IMG/VR virus record: IMGVR_UViG_3300029258_001504
Span: 1 to 64,000 of that record
Direction: 5' to 3' (one strand)
DNA: 64,000 nt
Source: a virus
The notes beneath the pieces were generated by a model, which saw only the letters and a list, made by a program, of their open reading frames with translations, did not search any database and was not told where the DNA came from. The translations under genes were made by a program, and so were the position numbers. Numbering within the stretch: position 1 is the stretch's first letter; each line of letters opens with the position of its first letter. Of the stretch, positions 59,415 to 64,000 are shown in pieces.

Positions 59415-60407
59415 ATGGGACTGTTCAAACGCGCACACGTCAGGGGCATCAACCATGAGCTCGTGCGTCAGGGCTTGATCAGCTGGCCTACCGAGAAGAT
59501 CGCGGAAGAAGCTGCTGATGCCGTGGCGGATGAGCTCCCCGAAGAGGAGATGCCGGAGATCAGCGGTGAAGAAGGTCTCTCGGCTGAGGAGGCCGCGGGT
59601 GTCATCGACAAGCTCGTTGATGTCGCCGAAGAGATTGCCGAGAAGACTAGCCACTACAAGGATGAAGAGTTTCCGAAGCTCGCCGCTTCGGTGGACTACG
59701 AGACCGCAGCTACCGTTCACGCTACTGCCCTGATGCACAAGGCAGCGGAAGAAGGTGCGGGTACGGACGTGACCGGTGATGGCCGCTTTCAAGAAGACAT
59801 GATGGAAGGAGGCATGGGCCCCCTCGATGCCAAGAAGGATCCGTCGTCTGAGAAGGTCGGTCCGCAGGGTACCACCACTCTAGACACCTCCCCCGGTGAA
59901 GTCGGCGCTCAAGAGCCGCAGAACCCGCCTCCAGGTGCTAGCGCGGCTACCCCCAGCGAGGTTGCGAAGCTCTCAGCTCAGGTCGATGAGCTGCTGCGTC
60001 TCCAGAAAAAGTCGAGCACTGATCCGGGTTCGGGAGACACTGGCGCTCCTGGGCACACGGAGCCCCCGGACAACCAGGCGATGTCCGGTGTCGCCCCTGC
60101 CCAAGGCAAAACTACGCAGCCCAAGGGTCCCCTGATGGGTGAGCAGAAGCCGCAACCACGTACGGATTCTGTCCCTACTAGCGGCGAAGTCTCGAAGCTC
60201 TCGTCTCTTCTTCAAGAAGCCATCTCTAAGCTCGGAGGGGAACTGCCTCCCGAGCTGAAGGAGAAGATGGAAGAGAAGAAGGAAGAGAAGAGCGACGACG
60301 ACGATGGGGAAGAGAAGAAGGATGACGAGAAGGGCGACGATGAGAAGAAGGCGGAACTCGCCAACGCTCTCCAGACCCTGACTGAGTACGTCTCTTCCGC
60401 GCAGTAA
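59415..60407 (+). CDS. Acidic low-complexity protein, candidate scaffold or decoration protein
   Basis: 330 residues, very rich in Glu, Asp, Lys and Pro. Helical N-terminus (AEEAADAVADELPEEEMPEI), a Pro/Gly/Thr-rich middle and a highly charged C-terminus with runs of Asp, Glu and Lys. Two similar short helices, EVAKLSAQVDELLRL and EVSKLSSLLQEAISKL, flank the disordered middle. Codon use is strongly biased, as for an abundant protein. It has a good ribosome site (AGGAGAG). A prohead scaffold is one possibility; no prohead protease is recognised nearby. Confidence 0.5.
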   Translation: MGLFKRAHVRGINHELVRQGLISWPTEKIAEEAADAVADELPEEEMPEISGEEGLSAEEAAGVIDKLVDVAEEIAEKTSHYKDEEFPKLAASVDYETAATVHATALMHKAAEEGAGTDVTGDGRFQEDMMEGGMGPLDAKKDPSSEKVGPQGTTTLDTSPGEVGAQEPQNPPPGASAATPSEVAKLSAQVDELLRLQKKSSTDPGSGDTGAPGHTEPPDNQAMSGVAPAQGKTTQPKGPLMGEQKPQPRTDSVPTSGEVSKLSSLLQEAISKLGGELPPELKEKMEEKKEEKSDDDDGEEKKDDEKGDDEKKAELANALQTLTEYVSSAQ

Positions 60408-60434
60408 CCCCTTTCCTCCTTACAATTTCAACAG

Positions 60435-60440
60435 TATAAT
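60435..60440 (+). promoter_or_regulatory. Candidate -10 element before the 60476 gene
   Basis: A perfect TATAAT lies in the 68-base gap between two structural-type genes, 35 bases before the ATG. No clear -35 box is present. A GGGAGGA ribosome site follows. It could allow separate expression of the downstream genes. Confidence 0.35.
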
Positions 60441-60475
60441 TCTTCACGACGACCCTCACTAAGGGAGGAATACGT

Positions 60476-63088
60476 ATGCCTATGTCGATGTCCCCGCAAG
60501 TTCAAAAGGGAATGCAAGGACCGCCTCCGGCTGAACAAGCCGAACAGTCGTTCAAGGAACGGTTCTCGCAAATGGCTTACAGCGTTCTCTTTGCTAAGTT
60601 CCCGGAACTTGCGCAGAGTGTTGTGACGTTCAAGATCTTGGAGGTGGATGCGGAAGCAGGAAACGGAGTGGGGGCATTTGTCGTGCTCCACAACCAGCTC
60701 CCCATCTACATTCCGGTGGTGCTTGTGGATGGACAGCTCAAACCCGTAGAGATGTTCTACTACAAGAAGCTGAATATCTTCCTCCCGCTCGACAACGCGT
60801 GGCTCGAGGAAATTACCAAGATGTCTCTTGACGAGATGGGAGGTGCCGAAAACGCGCCGCAGACAGTTCCGCGAGATGTCAGCGTGCGTAACCTCGTGCT
60901 TCCACCCTACACTACCGGGCGCTACGGTTACGCTAGTGCTGAAGACGTTCCTGCGGAGGTTGTGGACAGCGGAGTTGCGGCAATGGTGAAAGCCGCACAA
61001 GATCATACTCTTGAGATTCACCCGCAGTTTCTCAACATGTTGAGTTCCGGTAACCAGCTACTGCTGGACAGCGTAAAGGTTGCTTTTGAGAAGCACCCGC
61101 CCCTCCTCCAGAAGATCGCTAAAGTTTACGGGGTAAAGCCTCTCAAAGAAGCGATGGTCTCGGGATACACTAAGGTTGCGGAGAGCGTGAAAGTCGCAAG
61201 TGCTCCCTCGCGTGTGCGCGTGGTCACGAAAAGTGCGTCCCCCCAGGAGATCAGGGAAATTTTTGGTGACCGCGCTAAAGAGGCCTTCGCTACGATCATG
61301 AAGCAGGGCTATGACGTGGCGGATAACCGGGAAGGCAACACCCTCAACCGCGCTATCAAGGTGGAGGGTGAGCGCTTTCTTCAAGAGCCCGACGCTAATG
61401 GGGGGTGGTACCGCCTTTATTTTGTAGACGGAAATCCTGACGTCTATTTTGTAGTTCCGTGGCCTGTGAGCAGGTACGGAGATAACCGTATTCGTTCCTA
61501 CTACGGACCGCAACGTCACCGTGTCCCCAAGAAGTTCTTGGCTATTAGCAAGGACATGAAAGAAGCATTCGTGTGTGAGGGTTTGATGGGGGAGCCTGTC
61601 AATTTTGACAAGGACGTTCAGGGCAGCGCTTTGTTCAAGCTTCTGGAGAAGGGGACGGGGAGCACACGCCCCAAGGCTAATTCCTACGGGTTCTTCTTGG
61701 TTCCGGATTCTAAGAACCCGCAAGCGACGGAGCCCATGCGTATCCAGTTCGCTATTAGCGATGGTGGGAAAGAGAAGTACGTTCGGGAGTACAGTGATTG
61801 TCGTTACGTTATTGATGATGACCCCTCCCGTAAGTACATGGAGGCAGCGGTGAAGGGTCAGGTGGTGTTCTTGCCGAAAAACACGACATGGGTCAATCTC
61901 ATGTCGAATGCCACGGACAAGAATTCCCCCACCAATTACGATAGTGAGGCTCGTCAGCGTATGAAGCGCAATTCGGTCATGCGCGACCCTAAGCTCATTA
62001 CTCGTTGGCTCGACGGAAAAATGCAGGAAGGTGGGGCGAAAGTCGCGACAGTGCGTAGCGATGGTGCGGGCTTCTGGCGTGTAGAAAATGGGGAGCGTTC
62101 CTACAATTTCGTAGACGCCTTGGAAAAGGTTGCCACGCACTACCACATCCCAGCAACAGAGGCGGCGGGGATCCTCAAAGAGGCGCAGGACCACGGTAAG
62201 GCGAATATCCGAATTGTTAAGGGCGGGGATGCGATTGGGGACTTCTTGTCCGGTCTGTACAAAGAGGCGCAGTCTCCCATGGACATGCAGCAGACTGCTC
62301 AGATGCCAGCGGGTCAGATGCCGCCGCAGGGCGCTATGGATCCGTCGATGGGGCAAATGGATCCGTCGATGGGGCAGATGCCCCCACAGCAACCGTCACT
62401 GAGCCCCACAGACTTGGCGATCACTGAAGCAGTGCAGCAACTCCAACAACAGAGTGAGATGGAGATGCAGCAGATGCAGTCGCAGGCTGAACAAACACAG
62501 CAAGCGATGCAGCAACAGGCACAGCAGACGCAGCAGCTCGTTGGGTTGCTCCAAGGTATCCAACAGCGCTCCTCGGAGATCGGACAATCAGCGGGAGGGA
62601 TGGTCCCTCCTGAGGCTACTGGGGCACCCGCGGCAGCGGCAGAGATGCTTGCTCCTCAGCCGCCCATGGAAGAGCCACCTCCCCCCATGCCAGTCATGGA
62701 CCAGGGTGAAAATTTGACCCCTGACATAGTAGCTGATCAGATCAATCCGGAGCTCATCGACCAAGCAGAGGGCTTGCAAGATGAGGGCGTTTTCGATACC
62801 GCCGCAATTTCTATGATGGCAGCAGCCCCCGTTCTCCAAGACGTAGTTTCGACATACGTCCCAAACATGGAGAAATGCCTCGATAATGTGGGCCGGGTAC
62901 TGCTGACTCTGTGGATGACCGAAGGAGACACGAAGAAATCAATAGGCGACGAAGCCTTTGTTGTCTTGGAAGACAAACTCCGGACAGTTTTCAAGTCTCT
63001 TGGGGATGTGGTCATTAACTTGAGCCAAAATGCAGTGAGCACACTTCCTGACGCACAAGCACAGCAAGGGCCTGCCGCGGAGATTTAA
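60476..63088 (+). CDS. Large hypothetical protein of the virion/assembly block
   Basis: 870 residues. The N-terminal 350 residues look folded, with alternating strands ('VVTFKILEVDAEAGNGVGAF', 'PIYIPVVLVDGQLKPVEMFY'). A second ordered region lies at about 250-560. A Met/Gln/Pro-rich stretch (about 600-760) with a 7-residue direct repeat and long Gln runs is probably disordered or coiled coil. The C-terminus is helical. No family is recognised. Downstream of the RNA polymerase and before two further genes of the same block. A head-internal or capsid-associated protein is possible. Confidence 0.5.
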   Translation: MPMSMSPQVQKGMQGPPPAEQAEQSFKERFSQMAYSVLFAKFPELAQSVVTFKILEVDAEAGNGVGAFVVLHNQLPIYIPVVLVDGQLKPVEMFYYKKLNIFLPLDNAWLEEITKMSLDEMGGAENAPQTVPRDVSVRNLVLPPYTTGRYGYASAEDVPAEVVDSGVAAMVKAAQDHTLEIHPQFLNMLSSGNQLLLDSVKVAFEKHPPLLQKIAKVYGVKPLKEAMVSGYTKVAESVKVASAPSRVRVVTKSASPQEIREIFGDRAKEAFATIMKQGYDVADNREGNTLNRAIKVEGERFLQEPDANGGWYRLYFVDGNPDVYFVVPWPVSRYGDNRIRSYYGPQRHRVPKKFLAISKDMKEAFVCEGLMGEPVNFDKDVQGSALFKLLEKGTGSTRPKANSYGFFLVPDSKNPQATEPMRIQFAISDGGKEKYVREYSDCRYVIDDDPSRKYMEAAVKGQVVFLPKNTTWVNLMSNATDKNSPTNYDSEARQRMKRNSVMRDPKLITRWLDGKMQEGGAKVATVRSDGAGFWRVENGERSYNFVDALEKVATHYHIPATEAAGILKEAQDHGKANIRIVKGGDAIGDFLSGLYKEAQSPMDMQQTAQMPAGQMPPQGAMDPSMGQMDPSMGQMPPQQPSLSPTDLAITEAVQQLQQQSEMEMQQMQSQAEQTQQAMQQQAQQTQQLVGLLQGIQQRSSEIGQSAGGMVPPEATGAPAAAAEMLAPQPPMEEPPPPMPVMDQGENLTPDIVADQINPELIDQAEGLQDEGVFDTAAISMMAAAPVLQDVVSTYVPNMEKCLDNVGRVLLTLWMTEGDTKKSIGDEAFVVLEDKLRTVFKSLGDVVINLSQNAVSTLPDAQAQQGPAAEI
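62336..62377 (+). repeat. Two tandem 21-base repeats in the Met/Gln-rich region
   Basis: Two adjacent copies, differing only at the last base, each encoding MDPSMGQ. An in-frame duplication in the low-complexity part of the protein. Confidence 0.9.
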
Positions 63089-63801
63089 TGCCTGCACGGG
63101 ACATCAACCCGGAGCGGCGATGGCACGCTCTGCTTAAGGCAGTAGACAAGGGGAAACCTCCTAAAAAGGGGTCGTATCTCTTAGATGTCTACAATGTGGT
63201 AGTCGGAAAAGCCCAAGACACAGATATCGAATACGCTTTGGACATTGTGCGCGTACGTGAACACCGGGAAGTTATCCAAGCATTCCTCTACTGTGAATCC
63301 ACCCTTGAGCGTATCAGCGAAGTTCTAGAGATTGATCTGCGGGTTCTGGAACACGTTGAGAAGTTGGTGATGGATTCGTCGCAGTTCAGAAACAAGCTGG
63401 AGCGCCTTACCTACGTACGCAAGCTGCTGCATAACGACAAGGCTTTGTCTGACCACGGGCGCGAGTGCGTTCAAATGGGGCTTACCCACGGGCCGGAAAT
63501 TTTGTCACACCATTTCCGGATGGGGAATGAAGACATTAAGATCGATCCCAAAAAAATGATAGAGCACTTCATAGTAACTGCGTATTATTTAAGTGCGAAC
63601 GCGAGAGGTAACTCTATTACTGCGGATGTAACAAAACAGTCGCGTTTATGGATGCAAGACAGCATCAAGTATCTGGAAGCGCGTAAGGATGCTGAGGGTG
63701 GTATCGACGCGGATAGCGAAGCCATGATGGCTATCGAAGAACGTCAAGCAACCATCAGCGCCGAAGACCTGGGCATAGATCCCAGTGACATCTACCACTG
63801 A
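63088..63801 (+). CDS. Hypothetical helical protein
   Basis: A 237-residue, all-helical protein. 'QAFLYCESTLERISEVLEID' followed by 'LRVLEHVEKLVMD' has the look of a helix-turn-helix such as those in small terminase or phage regulator proteins ('g.s..eIae.l.i....v..y'), then a second helical domain and an acidic C-terminus. Coupled to the preceding gene (TAATG). A DNA-binding head-assembly factor is possible. The family is not recognised. Confidence 0.5.
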   Translation: MPARDINPERRWHALLKAVDKGKPPKKGSYLLDVYNVVVGKAQDTDIEYALDIVRVREHREVIQAFLYCESTLERISEVLEIDLRVLEHVEKLVMDSSQFRNKLERLTYVRKLLHNDKALSDHGRECVQMGLTHGPEILSHHFRMGNEDIKIDPKKMIEHFIVTAYYLSANARGNSITADVTKQSRLWMQDSIKYLEARKDAEGGIDADSEAMMAIEERQATISAEDLGIDPSDIYH

Positions 63802-63813
63802 GGCGAGGGCGAT

Positions 63814-64000
63814 ATGTTAGTCAAGACCGATTTCGAAAAAGCCGCTGAGAAGATTGCGTCCCAGTTTATTTCTCCGGACTGCGACCAGACTATCAATCAA
63901 CTCTCGCAGAAGGTCGCGGCTGATAACAACCTCAACCCGGAGCAGATTCGCACACTGGTGAGGGTCGCGAACGTGCAAGTTTTCGGAAAGGTCTTTCAGC
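63814..64000 (+). CDS. N-terminal part of an unknown protein (cut by the window end)
   Basis: Begins at ATG 63814 after GGCGAGGGCG, 12 bases past the previous stop, and is open to the last base. The visible 62 residues are helical (MLVKTDFEKAAEKIASQF, then LNPEQIRTLVRVANVQVFG). This N-terminal pattern of a Lys/Ala helix followed by 'LnpeqI..lv..aN...f' is seen in some phage structural or assembly proteins, but no family can be assigned. Confidence 0.6.
   Translation, partial: MLVKTDFEKAAEKIASQFISPDCDQTINQLSQKVAADNNLNPEQIRTLVRVANVQVFGKVFQ

Noticed and set aside
61058-62392. A 444-codon minus-strand open frame
   Set aside because: It is antisense to the clearly coding 870-residue gene, is His/Leu/Arg-rich, has no ribosome site and no neighbours on that strand.

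Overview
This 64 kb window is the interior of a large tailed-phage (Caudoviricetes) genome. The gene content is viral: large terminase, portal, baseplate J-like protein, long tail and fibre genes, a family A DNA polymerase and a primase-helicase. Genes are packed tightly, often with ATGA or TGATG overlaps. The baseplate J-like and gp25-like proteins suggest a contractile tail, but no sheath, tube, tape-measure or major capsid gene is inside the window. Both ends cut through genes. No integrase, tRNA, CRISPR array or insertion sequence was seen. The host cannot be named from the sequence. Amidases aimed at peptidoglycan show only that it is bacterial.

Layout. 1-16088 (+): tail and baseplate operon with a glycosidase-like TIM-barrel protein, a tail amidase, a sigma-70-like factor and fibre proteins. 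16085-20036 (-): a small unknown gene, a zinc-finger protein, class II ribonucleotide reductase and a RuvC-like resolvase. 20081-22149 (+): three small structural-type genes, two of them paralogous. 22146-26969 (-): a retron-type reverse transcriptase between two Cys-containing companions, after a metallopeptidase-VWA protein. 27030-28780 (+): two unknown genes. 28767-30399 (-): a MoxR-like AAA+ ATPase and a small gene. 30420-32018 (+): large terminase, followed by about 600 bases of non-coding DNA holding five large hairpins, four of them each preceded by the same 9-mer, and ending in an intrinsic terminator. 32626-40862 (-): replication block (UDG-DNA polymerase, primase-helicase, Cas4-like nuclease, SSB-like protein). 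40968-42020 (+): a sigma factor carrying zinc-ribbon insertions. 42023-48316 (-): ParB-like protein, zinc-ribbon proteins, a second amidase, a second Cas4-like nuclease and a SNF2 helicase. 48377-64000 (+): portal, then a multisubunit RNA polymerase encoded as a beta-beta' N-terminal fusion plus a separate beta' C-terminal half, with a LigD-like polymerase/phosphoesterase gene between them, then virion or assembly proteins.

How it fits together. The phage carries its own double-psi-barrel RNA polymerase and two sigma-like factors, so it probably runs part of its transcription independently of the host. Replication uses its own polymerase, primase-helicase, candidate SSB, two Fe-S type nucleases, a resolvase and an oxygen-independent RNR. 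The least explained parts are the structured RNA array at 32018-32586, the retron-like module that has no adjacent msr-msd locus, and the primase-polymerase/3'-phosphoesterase protein embedded in the RNA polymerase operon.
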